A stretch of DNA of 58,741 nt from an uncultured Mailhella sp. (GTDB lineage Bacteria > Desulfobacterota > Desulfovibrionia > Desulfovibrionales > Desulfovibrionaceae): contig NZ_CALUWY010000011.1 of NCBI RefSeq assembly GCF_944324615.1, positions 1 through 58,741 of the forward strand, written 5' to 3'. The translations under genes and the position numbers were made by a program. Every line of letters begins with the position of its first letter. Position 1 is the first letter of the stretch. Positions 7,366 to 16,227 of the stretch are shown here, piece after piece. The notes beneath the pieces are model-generated. The model saw only the letters and a list, made by a program, of their open reading frames with translations. It had not been told where the DNA came from and did not search any database.

Positions 7366-8742
7366 ATGGACGCGATTTTGGAACTTGCCGAATTTATCCG
7401 CCGGACCACATTCAGCGACATACCCGGGCGGGTGCTGGAGCACGACAAGCTCATCATCATGGATACGCTGGGCGTGGGTCTTGCCGGTTCTTCCGCCCCC
7501 GGCGTGGCGGAACTTGCCCAGTGGGCGAAGGAAATGGGCGGCCCCGCGCGCAGCACCATGCTGGTGTTCGGGGAAAAGGTGCATCCCATGTATGCGGGCA
7601 TGGTCAATGCGACCATGTTTCAGGCCCTGGACTTCGACGACACCAACGACGACGCCTTCCTGCATTCGCACTGCACCTGCCTTTCCACGGCGCTCGCCGT
7701 GGCGGAGAGCCTGGGCGGCTGTTCGGGAGAGAAGCTCCTTGAGGCCGTCATTCTCGGGGCGGAAGTCATGGGCCGCATCGGTCGTTCCTGCACGGGCCTG
7801 GCCCGCTTCACCCATACCGGCACCATGGCCTATTTCGGCGCCACGGCCGTGGCGGGCAAGCTTCTGGGGCTTTCGGTAGAGGAGCTTGTGGACGCCTTCG
7901 GCATCATGTACGCCCAGGTGTCCACCACGCTTCAGTCCAATATCGACGGCGCGCTGGTGAAAAGAATGCATCCCGCCTTCGGCGTGCGCGGGGCGCTCAC
8001 CGCATGCATGCTGGTGAAAAAGGGCTTTACCGGCGCGAAAAACGTGCTTGAGGGCCGCTACGGCTACATGAATCTTTACGAATCGGGGCAGTACGACCGC
8101 AAGGCCATGCTGGACGGTCTCGGCAGCGACTGGGATGTCATGAACATCGGCATCAAGCCCTTCCCCTGCGCCCGCGACTGCGCCGGAGCCCTGGAATGCG
8201 GCATAGCCCTGCGGGAGCAGGGGAAGGCCGATCTTGAGCGTATTCGTTCCATTCACATCGACATGCCGGAAATCACCTGGTCCGTGGCCGGAAAGCCCTA
8301 TGCGGAAATTTCCGGCAACATCGTGGTGGAAAGCATCCTGAGTTCCGCATGGTGCGGTGCTCTGGGGCTCTGCCGCGGTACGGCCCGCCTGGAGGACTTC
8401 ACGCCCGAGGGCACGCGCGATGCCGCCGTGGCCGCCGTGGCCGCGAAAACGACCATGAGCGTGGACAGAAGCGCCCCTCCCATGGACATGACCCCCGTGA
8501 CCATGACCATCACCTATGTCGACGGAACCACGGCCTCCCATACCTGCCGCAGACTGACGGGTATGCCCGACACGCTTCCCGACATGGAGAGCATGCAGCG
8601 CAAGTTCCGCGACTGTGCGGAACATGCCCGCATGCCGTTCGGCCGCGAAAGGCAGGACTGCATCATCGACATGGCGCTGAACCTGGAACAGTGCCCCGAC
8701 GTGGGCAGACTTGTGGAACTCATGTGCGCTGAAAAGCGCTAG
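7366..8742 (+). CDS. MmgE/PrpD family protein (copy 1)
   Basis: A 458 aa protein of the MmgE/PrpD family, which includes 2-methylcitrate dehydratase, cis-aconitate decarboxylase and iminodisuccinate epimerase. These enzymes handle C-C or C-N chemistry next to carboxylates without needing an Fe-S cluster. Family features include LDFDDTND near residue 87, GxxVxGRIGRS, the HTGT motif where catalytic His usually sits, and HPAFGVRG near 204. A GGAGAAAAG ribosome site precedes the ATG. A paralog is encoded at 22948-24330 in the second catabolic operon. The cluster of OYE, amidohydrolase-like, PrpD-like and nitroreductase genes suggests breakdown of an unsaturated or amino dicarboxylate, but the reaction cannot be named. 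Confidence 0.85.
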   Translation: MDAILELAEFIRRTTFSDIPGRVLEHDKLIIMDTLGVGLAGSSAPGVAELAQWAKEMGGPARSTMLVFGEKVHPMYAGMVNATMFQALDFDDTNDDAFLHSHCTCLSTALAVAESLGGCSGEKLLEAVILGAEVMGRIGRSCTGLARFTHTGTMAYFGATAVAGKLLGLSVEELVDAFGIMYAQVSTTLQSNIDGALVKRMHPAFGVRGALTACMLVKKGFTGAKNVLEGRYGYMNLYESGQYDRKAMLDGLGSDWDVMNIGIKPFPCARDCAGALECGIALREQGKADLERIRSIHIDMPEITWSVAGKPYAEISGNIVVESILSSAWCGALGLCRGTARLEDFTPEGTRDAAVAAVAAKTTMSVDRSAPPMDMTPVTMTITYVDGTTASHTCRRLTGMPDTLPDMESMQRKFRDCAEHARMPFGRERQDCIIDMALNLEQCPDVGRLVELMCAEKR

Positions 8743-8852
8743 AATATGGAGCAGAAGCCCTCCCGCCCGGGCATGGAAATGGCGGAACCGCATCCCTTCC
8801 GGAGCGGTCCGCCGGGCGGGGCATATCCTTTCAACCTGCAAGGGAGCACCGC

Positions 8853-9638
8853 ATGGGAATTGAAATCCTTCACGACAGATGTCTGTCCTGCGAATGCTGC
8901 GTCAGTGCATGCCGGCGTTATATTTTCAGGATGGGGGGCAAGGGAAAAATAGAAATAGATCAGAACCTGCTTCCGCTGTGCATGCACTGCGGCCACTGCA
9001 CGGCCGTGTGCCCGGGCGAGGCCATAGTGCTGGACGGCGTGCCCTCCGCCTCCTTGCCGGAACTTCCGGCAAATCTGGGCCTTTCCCCCGACGCGCTCAT
9101 GCTCTTTCTCAAGAGCAAGCGCTCCGTGGGAGCCTATTCCTCGCGGGAGGTGCCCCGGGAAGTGCTGGAAAAGGCCCTGGACGCGGCCAACTACGCGCCT
9201 TCCGCAAGAGGGGCGCATCCCGTGCGCTGGGTGGTCATTACCGAACCTGCGAACAGGGAACGCCTGCTTCAGGAAATGCTTCCCTACTATGAACATGCCG
9301 AAGATGTCACTTCGCGCAGTCATTACGAAAATTACCTGAAGGGCGTGGATTCCCTGCTGCGTTACGCGCCCTGCATCGTACTGGCCTGTGCGCCCGAACA
9401 TGTGTACGGGGAGGCGGACTGTGTTTCGGCCGCCACCTACCTTTCCCTCGCCCTGTATGCGCAGGGCGTGGCCTCGTGCTGGGCGGGCAGCATTCTTGCC
9501 CTCACCCGGCAGGGAAGCCTGAAAAGCGTTGCCGTGCCCGAAGGCTGTGAAGCCTATGCCGCGCTCATGGTAGGCTACCCGGACGAGAACTTCCTCAAAC
9601 TGCCGCACAGGCCCGATCCCGTGGTGACCTTCATGTAG
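8853..9638 (+). CDS. Nitroreductase with N-terminal 2x[4Fe-4S] ferredoxin domain
   Basis: A 261 aa FMN-dependent reductase fused to a bacterial ferredoxin domain. Residues 1-60 hold two 4Fe-4S motifs: Cys10, 13, 16, 20 and Cys43, 46, 49, 53 (CMHCGHCTAVCP). The nitroreductase domain spans about 85-261, with KRSVGAYSSREVP and NYAPSARGAHPVRWVV near the flavin site. Such proteins take electrons from ferredoxin to reduce nitro, quinone or ene substrates. An AGGGAG ribosome site precedes the start. It is the last gene of the operon read from the sigma-54 promoter at 4142, and a strong terminator follows at 9732. The substrate is unknown. Confidence 0.88.
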   Translation: MGIEILHDRCLSCECCVSACRRYIFRMGGKGKIEIDQNLLPLCMHCGHCTAVCPGEAIVLDGVPSASLPELPANLGLSPDALMLFLKSKRSVGAYSSREVPREVLEKALDAANYAPSARGAHPVRWVVITEPANRERLLQEMLPYYEHAEDVTSRSHYENYLKGVDSLLRYAPCIVLACAPEHVYGEADCVSAATYLSLALYAQGVASCWAGSILALTRQGSLKSVAVPEGCEAYAALMVGYPDENFLKLPHRPDPVVTFM

Positions 9639-9731
9639 GCACACCCCTGCTGCCGGGCGCAGGGCGGAATACGCCGCCGCGCCCGGAAAGGCATGCTCAC
9701 GCCCGGCCTTTCCGCCTGCCGGGCGGAAACG

Positions 9732-9774
9732 CTCCGGCGGACGCGAAGAGATGCGTCCGCCGGAGTATTTTTTA
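9732..9774 (+). terminator. Rho-independent terminator of the flavoenzyme operon
   Basis: A perfect 13 bp stem, CTCCGGCGGACGC (9732-9744) with GCGTCCGCCGGAG (9753-9765), is followed by TATTTTTTATT. The stem may also stop transcription arriving from the minus-strand regulator gene. Confidence 0.9.
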
Positions 9775-9867
9775 TTGTGCGCGGCGCTTTCCCAAGGCTC
9801 CGCAGGGCAGAGGCGCTTGTGCCGCATTCCGGCCGGGACCGCCGGAGAAGGGCGCTCCCGGTCTTTT

Positions 9868-11253
9868 TCACTCCTGGTTGTCGGAAGGCCAGCTCAGGCC
9901 GTGCTGCTTCATTTTCCGCAGCACGGTCTTCTGGTCCACGCCGAGCACTCTTGCGGCCTTGCGGGAGGAGCCGCAGCTCCGGATCACTTCCCGGAGCAGC
10001 GCCTTTTCGCATTCCTGCACGGCCGCGCGCAGCGTGGGGAATTCCGTCTGGCGCGGGGCCTTGTAGTTCTGCCGTATCTTCGAGGGGAGATAGTTGGGGC
10101 TGACGATGGAATACGGGCAGAAGGTCAGCGCCTGTTCCACCGTGTTTTCCAGCTCGCGTATGTTGCCGGGCCAGGGATATTCCATGAGCATGCGTTCCGT
10201 CATGCGGGAAAAGTACTTCTTTTCCTTGTACTTTTTTTCAAACTTTTCCGCAAAGTGGCGGCACAGGGGCATAATGTCGGCCTTTCTTCTGCGCAGAGGA
10301 GGGATTTCTATTTTTATCACGTTGATGCGGTAGTAGAAATCCTCGCGGAAGCGGCCTTCCTCCACCAGCTTTTCCAGATGCTGATTGGTGGCCGTGATGA
10401 AGCGCACGTCCAGATTGATGGCCTTCTTGCTGCCCAGGCGCATGATGGAACGGTTCTGGAGCGTGCGCAGAAGCTTCACCTGTACCGTGGGCGACAGGTC
10501 GCCTATCTCGTCCAGAAACACCGTGCCCTTGTTGGCCATTTCCAGAAGCCCCATGCGCGAGGTGGTCGCGCCCGTGAACGCCCCCTTCTCATAGCCGAAC
10601 AGCTCCGATTCCAGAAGATTTTCCGGGATGGCGGAACAGTTGATGGGCACATACGGCCCGGAACTGCGCGGTGAAAGCTTGTGAATGATGCCGGCTATGC
10701 CGTCCTTGCCCACGCCGGATTCGCCGATGAGCAGAACGGTGGCATCCCTGTCGGCCACGCGGGAAACGATTTTCATGACGGCCTTCATTTCCTCGCTCTC
10801 CACGATGAATCCGTCCGAATGATAGGAGGACTGCAGAAGATGCGAGGCTATCTGCTGGGCCAGCAGCGCGTCCTGCGCAAACTGCATGGCTCCCTTGTAG
10901 ATGTTGAAGGCGATGATGAAGGCGATGTCTCCGTTTTCGTCCAGAATGGGATAGGTGGCTATGTCCGCAAGTTCCCCCGTGCGGGTGAGCACGTCCTTCT
11001 GACAGATGGGCTTGTGGGTCTTCAGCACCTGTTCCATGTTGCGGCTGGTGGAATAGCCCAGTTCCGACATGGTCACCGTGTTGTTCATGAGCACATCTTC
11101 CAGGCGTTCGACGCCGATGGCCTTCATGCCCGAAGGGTTGATGTAGAGCACGTCTCCCCGGGCGTTGAGAATCCAGACGCCGAAATTCTGAGCGTCGAGA
11201 AGTGTCCGGAAGCCGGAAGAAAAAACGGTGTTGAACTGCTCTGAGTCCGTCAT
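9868..11253 (-). CDS. Sigma-54-dependent transcriptional activator with PAS sensor domain
   Basis: A 461 aa enhancer-binding protein that opens sigma-54 promoters using ATP. Its PAS-like sensor is at about 15-120. The AAA+ domain follows, with Walker A GESGVGKD at 177-184 (Asp where Thr/Glu is usual), the sigma-54 contact loop GAFTGA at 224-229 and Walker B TVFLDEIGD at 244-252. A Fis-type helix-turn-helix (SSRKAARVLGVDQKTVLRK) lies at the C-terminus. There is no receiver domain, so it probably senses a small ligand through PAS rather than phosphorylation. It lies between two operons that both have consensus sigma-54 promoters (4142-4157 and 11715-11730), making it their likely shared activator. 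Confidence 0.92.
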   Translation of the reverse strand: MTDSEQFNTVFSSGFRTLLDAQNFGVWILNARGDVLYINPSGMKAIGVERLEDVLMNNTVTMSELGYSTSRNMEQVLKTHKPICQKDVLTRTGELADIATYPILDENGDIAFIIAFNIYKGAMQFAQDALLAQQIASHLLQSSYHSDGFIVESEEMKAVMKIVSRVADRDATVLLIGESGVGKDGIAGIIHKLSPRSSGPYVPINCSAIPENLLESELFGYEKGAFTGATTSRMGLLEMANKGTVFLDEIGDLSPTVQVKLLRTLQNRSIMRLGSKKAINLDVRFITATNQHLEKLVEEGRFREDFYYRINVIKIEIPPLRRRKADIMPLCRHFAEKFEKKYKEKKYFSRMTERMLMEYPWPGNIRELENTVEQALTFCPYSIVSPNYLPSKIRQNYKAPRQTEFPTLRAAVQECEKALLREVIRSCGSSRKAARVLGVDQKTVLRKMKQHGLSWPSDNQE

Positions 11254-11714
11254 GGCGACGCTCCTTCCTGAAAATGAGGTATTTCTGCCTCAGAATATTC
11301 CCTTGTTCCATTGTTAAGCAAGATGTTGCGGCAGATGGGGAGGGCCGGGGAGAAGGGGGAGAGAAGGCCCGCGGAAGGATATAAAAATAATAAAAGAATA
11401 AAGGTACTTTTATAAGGTGGAAACCGCCTTCTCCGGTAGGGTGAAATTAACATGCCCGGAGGGGCTTGTCAAATTTGCCTCATCCAGGAGGAGGACATAA
11501 ATGCTTCACTTTGAGAGGAAAAATCATTTATTATAAGAATAATAACAGGTTAATAATCACTGACAAGTGAGGCAAAATTGTCCATGCTTAAAAAATTTCC
11601 TTAAAAACAGGGACATTTTTTGATTCGTTCAAAAAGTGACAAACGCTTTTTTCCCGGAAGGAAGGCGAATTCTTTCGCAGGTTCCGGGGAAAAGGGGCAG
11701 GGAAGGGCGTTTAT
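11254..11714. other. Intergenic regulatory region between activator and TRAP genes
   Basis: No gene is seen. The region is markedly AT-rich between about 11380 and 11640, unlike the flanking genes. It holds the candidate activator sites and leads into the sigma-54 promoter at 11715. Confidence 0.6.
11466..11580. promoter_or_regulatory. Candidate upstream activator sites (TTTGCCTCA inverted pair)
   Basis: TTTGCCTCA at 11474-11482 and its complement TGAGGCAAA at 11568-11576 form a widely spaced inverted pair. They lie about 140-250 bases upstream of the sigma-54 promoter, a usual distance for enhancer sites. No copy was found upstream of the other sigma-54 promoter at 4142, which weakens the assignment. 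Confidence 0.4.
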
Positions 11715-11730
11715 TGGCACGGAATTTGCA
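11715..11730 (+). promoter_or_regulatory. Sigma-54 (-24/-12) promoter of the TRAP operon
   Basis: TGGCACG (11715-11721), GAAT, then TTGCA (11726-11730) is an exact match to the RpoN consensus. The predicted start lies about 160 bases before the GTG of the first TRAP gene. Confidence 0.82.
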
Positions 11731-11904
11731 CAGTCCAGGGTAAAGCCGCGTGTGGAAGCCCTGCCATAACGAAACTGGCCGGGCGGGCCTCCGCCCGGGG
11801 CTGCTGTGCGGGAGTTCAACCGGAACAGGAGGAGACTGCGGAACATTGCTTGTATCGTTCATACCGTCCAAGGTGTTTCTTGTCCGTTTTTTCTGGAGGT
11901 AGGC

Positions 11905-12390
11905 GTGTTACATCTCATCACCAAATATGTGGATCGGTGCGTGATTCTGCTGGGAGTAGCGTCTCTGGGCATACTGGTTTTCGTGGCGTTTCTCCAGGTG
12001 GTCATGCGGTATGTGTTCTCCCATGCACTGCCGTGGCCGGAAGAACTGTGCCGGTTCATGTTCATCGCGCTGGCCTATGTCGGCATCGCGCTCACCATGC
12101 GCGGTGACAGGCATCTGTGCGTGGATCTGCTGCTCACCTACAGTCCCCGCGGCGTGCAGAAGATTCTCCGTCTGTTTTCCCTGGGCTGCACGGCGGCCTT
12201 CATGCTGCTGCTCGGGTATCTCTCCTATCAGATGATATGGGAGGTGAAGGCCATGAACTATATGGCTTCCTCCATGCCCGTGCCCATTTACATAACATGG
12301 ATACCCATACCGCTTTGTATATGGCTTTCGGCGTTCTATGCGATCCTCAACATGATCGCCGTGCTGAAAAATGAGAAAACAGGAGACTGA
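11905..12390 (+). CDS. TRAP transporter small permease (DctQ type)
   Basis: A 161 aa inner-membrane protein with four predicted membrane helices, the size and pattern of DctQ subunits of TRAP transporters. It has the conserved WPEELCRFMFIALAYVG segment. It pairs with the large permease to import organic acids using the sodium or proton gradient. A GTG start at 11905 is chosen because GGAGG lies at 11893-11897 and the protein then begins just before helix 1. The frame is open further upstream, but that part has no membrane-protein character. The large permease gene starts 5 bases after its stop. Confidence 0.88.
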   Translation: MLHLITKYVDRCVILLGVASLGILVFVAFLQVVMRYVFSHALPWPEELCRFMFIALAYVGIALTMRGDRHLCVDLLLTYSPRGVQKILRLFSLGCTAAFMLLLGYLSYQMIWEVKAMNYMASSMPVPIYITWIPIPLCIWLSAFYAILNMIAVLKNEKTGD

Positions 12391-12395
12391 GCGAC

Positions 12396-13667
12396 ATGGA
12401 TCCATCCCTCATACTTCTTTTCTGTCTGCTGCTCGGGGGGCTCGCCCTCACGCTGCACATAGGCACGGCCATCGGCGTTGCGGTACTTGCAGCCTGCTGG
12501 TACAACGACATTCCCTTCGCTCTGCTCGTGCAGAAATGCTACGATACCTTTGATTCCTTTCCCCTCATGGCTCTGCCGTTCTTCGTACTTGCCGGCGATA
12601 TCATGCAGCGGGGAAGCATGGCCCGCGCGCTGCTGGATTTTGCAAGCACGCTGGTAAGGCACATCACCGGCGGTCTTTCCCTGGTTTCCGTGCTCACCTG
12701 TCTGTTCTACGGAGCGCTCTGCGGTTCTCCGCCCGCCACCACGGCGGCCGTCGGCGGCATACTCATCCCGCCCATGGAAAAGGAAGGCTATTCCAAAACC
12801 TTTGCAACTTCGGTGAACAGCGCCTCGGGCTGCCTCGGCGCGCTCATTCCCCCGAGTACTCCCGCCATCATCTTCGGTGCGACGGCAGGCTGTTCCATCA
12901 GTGACCTGTTCATCGGCGGCATATTGCCCGGCATCGTCACCGGCGTGGCCTTCATGGTGATTTCCGCCTGGATATCCGCAAGGCATCACTACGGCATCAA
13001 GGCTCCCAGGGCCACGGCCCGGGAACGCCTCACCGCGGCGTGGAACGCCAAGTGGGCGCTCATCGTTCCCTTCATCGTGCTCGGCGGCATCTACACGGGC
13101 ATCACCACCCCCACCGAAGCCGGTGTGGTGGCGGCCGTGTACGCACTCCTGGCAGAAACCTTCATCAACAAGACCATGACGCCCCGGAAGGTGGTGGAAA
13201 TCTTCACCTCCACCATCAAGACCACGGGCATGATCTTCTACGTCATCATCATGGCCACCGCCATGGGTATTCTTCTGGTCAGCCAGAACGCCGACGCCGT
13301 GGTGGCCGACATGTTCGCCTCCATATCCACCAACGCCCATGTGCAGTTCTTCCTGGTGGCCACGCTCATTCTCATTCTGGGCACCTTCATGGAACCCGGT
13401 TCCATCATTCTGCTCATGACGCCCATTCTCCTGCCCGTGGTCGCGGCCTGCGGCATGGATCCCGTGCACTTCGGCGTCATCATGGTCTTCGGCACCGTGG
13501 TGGGCAACATCACGCCGCCCGTGGGACTCAACCTCTATGTGGGGTGCGGGCTCAGCGACATTCCCTTCGCCGCACTGAGCCGCGCCATTCTGCCCTACGT
13601 CTGGGTCATGCTGATCATCTACTATGTGCTGGTGTACATGCCCCAGTTCGCCCTGTTCCTGCTCTGA
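12396..13667 (+). CDS. TRAP transporter large permease (DctM type)
   Basis: A 423 aa polytopic membrane protein (about 12 helices) matching DctM, the translocation subunit of TRAP transporters. Recognisable blocks are LPFFVLAGDIM near residue 64, GSPPATTAAVGGI, PPSTPAIIFGA, TTPTEAGVVAAVYAL, and the C-terminal FGTVVGNITPPVGLNLYVG. The usual length is 420-435. It lies between the small permease and binding-protein genes in one operon. Its context with carboxylate-type catabolic genes suggests import of their substrate. Confidence 0.93.
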   Translation: MDPSLILLFCLLLGGLALTLHIGTAIGVAVLAACWYNDIPFALLVQKCYDTFDSFPLMALPFFVLAGDIMQRGSMARALLDFASTLVRHITGGLSLVSVLTCLFYGALCGSPPATTAAVGGILIPPMEKEGYSKTFATSVNSASGCLGALIPPSTPAIIFGATAGCSISDLFIGGILPGIVTGVAFMVISAWISARHHYGIKAPRATARERLTAAWNAKWALIVPFIVLGGIYTGITTPTEAGVVAAVYALLAETFINKTMTPRKVVEIFTSTIKTTGMIFYVIIMATAMGILLVSQNADAVVADMFASISTNAHVQFFLVATLILILGTFMEPGSIILLMTPILLPVVAACGMDPVHFGVIMVFGTVVGNITPPVGLNLYVGCGLSDIPFAALSRAILPYVWVMLIIYYVLVYMPQFALFLL

Positions 13668-13690
13668 TCCAACCTTATGAGGAGGTCATC

Positions 13691-14695
13691 GTGAAACATC
13701 TTACCCCTTCCCTTATTGTCGGCTGCATGGCGGCCTTCGGCCTGGTTCTGGGATACTCCGCCCCCGCCCTGGCGGCGAAGCACGTCAAGATCACCACCCA
13801 CGGCAACACCTCGCATCCTCTCGTGGTGGCCATGGAGGAGATGAAGAAGTTCATTGAGGAAAAGACCGGCGGCGAGTATGTGCTCGACATCTACCCGAGC
13901 TCCAAGCTCGGCACCATGGAAACCTGCTATCAGGGAATGCGCCTCGGTACCGTCCACATGGTGGTGGAAGGCCCCTCCAACATCTGCAAGTTCGTGCCCG
14001 CCTTCAAGATCTTCGATCTGCCGTATCTGTTCCCGAATCAGGACATCGCCGATGAGATACTCTCCGGCCCCGTGGGCAAAAAGCTTCTCGCCGATACCAG
14101 CAATCCTTCCGTGACCATGCTCCGCTTCCTGCACTACGGTTCCCGCGTGCTGTTCACCACCACTCCGGTCAACAGTGCAAACGACCTCAAGGGCAAGAAG
14201 ATACGCGCCTCCGGTTCCCCCGTGCACATCGCCGCGCTCGAGGCCTTCGGCATCAGCTCCGTGCCCATGCCAGTCACGGAAATCTATACCAGCCTTCAGC
14301 AGGGCGTCATCGACGGTACGGACGTGGATATTCCCGGCCAGTTCACCAACCGCTGGTATGAAAAGGCCAATCATGCCTTCATGAGCCGCCACATCTATGT
14401 GCCGCATCTGCTCATGGTTTCCACCGCATGGTGGAACAAGCTCCCCCAGGACGTGAAGAAGGTGTTCGAGGAAGCGGCGGACATGTACTGCAAGCGTTCG
14501 CGTGAGCTGCTCATTGAAAACGATGTCACGAGCCTCGACGCCATGAAGGAAAAGGGCCTCGTGGTCACGGAAATGAAGCCCGAGGAAGTGGCGCTCTGGA
14601 AGGAGGAGACCAAGGACCTGTACAAGCAGTTCCCGGATATTCCCGCCGATCTTCTGAACAGCATCCGCGCCGAAGTCGCCAGACTTGAGAAGTAG
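13691..14695 (+). CDS. TRAP transporter solute-binding protein (DctP family)
   Basis: A 334 aa periplasmic protein that captures the substrate and delivers it to the DctQM permease. A signal peptide covers about residues 1-28 (cleavage after PALA-A). The family pattern is present: HPLVVAMEEMKKF, the FxxxDLPYLF block, then the typical GKKIRASGSPVH segment where the carboxylate-binding Arg lies. The start is GTG at 13691 after GAGGAGG. The operon ends in the terminator-bearing repeat at 14749. The ligand cannot be read from sequence; DctP proteins mostly bind organic acids. Confidence 0.92.
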   Translation: MKHLTPSLIVGCMAAFGLVLGYSAPALAAKHVKITTHGNTSHPLVVAMEEMKKFIEEKTGGEYVLDIYPSSKLGTMETCYQGMRLGTVHMVVEGPSNICKFVPAFKIFDLPYLFPNQDIADEILSGPVGKKLLADTSNPSVTMLRFLHYGSRVLFTTTPVNSANDLKGKKIRASGSPVHIAALEAFGISSVPMPVTEIYTSLQQGVIDGTDVDIPGQFTNRWYEKANHAFMSRHIYVPHLLMVSTAWWNKLPQDVKKVFEEAADMYCKRSRELLIENDVTSLDAMKEKGLVVTEMKPEEVALWKEETKDLYKQFPDIPADLLNSIRAEVARLEK

Positions 14696-14748
14696 AAGAC
14701 ACACAGGCATCGGACGGAAACCGGCCCTTTTCCGAAGGGCGGGGCCGA

Positions 14749-14828
14749 TTTCCCCACCGCCTGCCCATGTTTTTCCGCCTTTCCCGTTCCGGGAGGGCGG
14801 TTTTTTTTGTACCCGGAAGGGGGAGGCG
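14749..14828. repeat. 80 bp direct repeat with embedded hairpin, right copy
   Basis: Matches 3970-4048 almost base for base. The CCGCCTTTCCCG/CGGGAGGGCGG hairpin followed by eight T serves as the terminator of the TRAP operon. Confidence 0.85.
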
Positions 14829-15104
14829 GCTGTTTTTCCGCTGGTTGCATGTCGACAATATTCATTTTTTTTCCCGGAGGGCCGCATCCGGAAAAAGGCC
14901 TTTCTCCACGCGGATTTCGCGGCTTTTGGGGCGCGTTTTTTCCCCCGTGAGCGGGGGGAAGAGGGCGGTTTTTCGTCCAGAGAACTTGGCGGAAGCGTTG
15001 ACAAGAAGAGGGATGTGTTTTTTAACGACTTATACTAATACTCTAATGAAATAAGGTAATAGGGCCATAAGGCCGTCTTTTTTTCAACCAGGAGAAGGGA
15101 AGGC
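14829..15104. other. Intergenic region with promoter candidate
   Basis: No gene is seen. A TTGACA lies at 14998-15003 with TTTAAC 17 bases on (15021-15026), and TATACT at 15031-15036 is an alternative -10. One of these probably starts the operon beginning at 15105. Confidence 0.4.
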
Positions 15105-15995
15105 ATGACAAGAGAACAGGAACTTGAGATCGCCAGTTATCAGGACGCATGGTCGAAGCTTTACCTGCATCTCGCCACGGCGGCGGACCGGGAATTCGGC
15201 ATCGACGGGGAACCGCTGCTGCGTGCAGCCGTGCGCCAGTTCGGCATCGACCGCGGCCTCGCCCAGCGCGAAAAGCATAAGAAGGCCGGGCTCAAGCTCA
15301 ACATGGAAAACCTTTTCGGGCACGGCGATCTGCCCGGCGATCCGCGTTTCCGCCGCAACAAGATACGCCTCACGGCGCAGGAACGCTTTTCCGAAACTCT
15401 GGTCTGCCCCATTGCGGAAATGTGGCGCAGCATGGACGGGCTGCGTCTCGGCCGTCTCTACTGCGAGGAATTCCATCACGCCAAGTTCGGCGCCTACGCC
15501 CCCCATTCCCAGACGAACCTGAGCCAGACCCTCACGCAGAACGATTCCTTCTGCCGTTTTTCCGTGTATCTGCGCCCCGGCAACCTCACGCCTGAGGAGA
15601 GAAAGGAAGCCTTTGCCGAATTCGACCCTGATTTTGATCCCGCCAGGGTGAAGCCTCTGGAACCGGTGACGGCCCATGACGGCTTCACCATGCTCTGCGT
15701 GCGCATCGTTCAGAACATCGTGGTGGTGATGCTCGACGCCTACGGCGAACGGGGCGAGGCCTGCATGCGTGCGGCCGTGCGCGAGTTCGCCGCCGACTTT
15801 GCCGGCTATCTCAAGGCCCGCGCCGCCGCGCTGGGCAGAAGCTTCGACCGCGCCTTTGCCGTGGCCAACACGCCGCTCGACTTTGCGCCCGACGGCCCCG
15901 GCGCCGCCATCTGGGCCTGCTACAGCGACCCGCGGCCGAGAAAGCTCTTTGAAGAAGAATTCTACAGCGCCTTCGGCATTCCCTTCGGCGCGTAG
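15105..15995 (+). CDS. L-2-amino-thiazoline-4-carboxylate hydrolase-like protein
   Basis: A 296 aa cytoplasmic protein that I match, with moderate confidence, to the ATC hydrolase family (L-2-amino-thiazoline-4-carboxylic acid hydrolase, which opens a cyclic amidine ring in a cysteine route). The pattern CPIAEMWRSM, then RLYCEEFHHAKFGAY, then NDSFCRFSVYL fits the family core with conserved Cys and acidic or His residues at about 105-160. Members are broadly annotated, and few have proven activity. A GGAGAAGG ribosome site precedes the ATG. It is first in a run of same-strand genes for peptide-type import and amide hydrolysis, so a cyclic or amide-linked amino acid substrate is plausible. Confidence 0.6.
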   Translation: MTREQELEIASYQDAWSKLYLHLATAADREFGIDGEPLLRAAVRQFGIDRGLAQREKHKKAGLKLNMENLFGHGDLPGDPRFRRNKIRLTAQERFSETLVCPIAEMWRSMDGLRLGRLYCEEFHHAKFGAYAPHSQTNLSQTLTQNDSFCRFSVYLRPGNLTPEERKEAFAEFDPDFDPARVKPLEPVTAHDGFTMLCVRIVQNIVVVMLDAYGERGEACMRAAVREFAADFAGYLKARAAALGRSFDRAFAVANTPLDFAPDGPGAAIWACYSDPRPRKLFEEEFYSAFGIPFGA

Positions 15996-16227
15996 CGTGC
16001 ACCGGCCTCCTGCGCCCTGAGCGGCGCGGGAGCGCCTGCCCGGGGGGCCCCTCCGGGCGGAAATGCCGCCGGGCCGCAAGATCCGGCCCACCTGTTTCTC
16101 GTGCCCGAGGCACGGCCCCGTCAGGGGATGAAGGACCCGGAACGCCCTCTCCGCATGGGGCGGGGAAAAGGGTTCCGGACAGGGAGAACCGCCCCGGAAG
16201 GCGTGTTTCTCCATACTGGAGGCTTCC

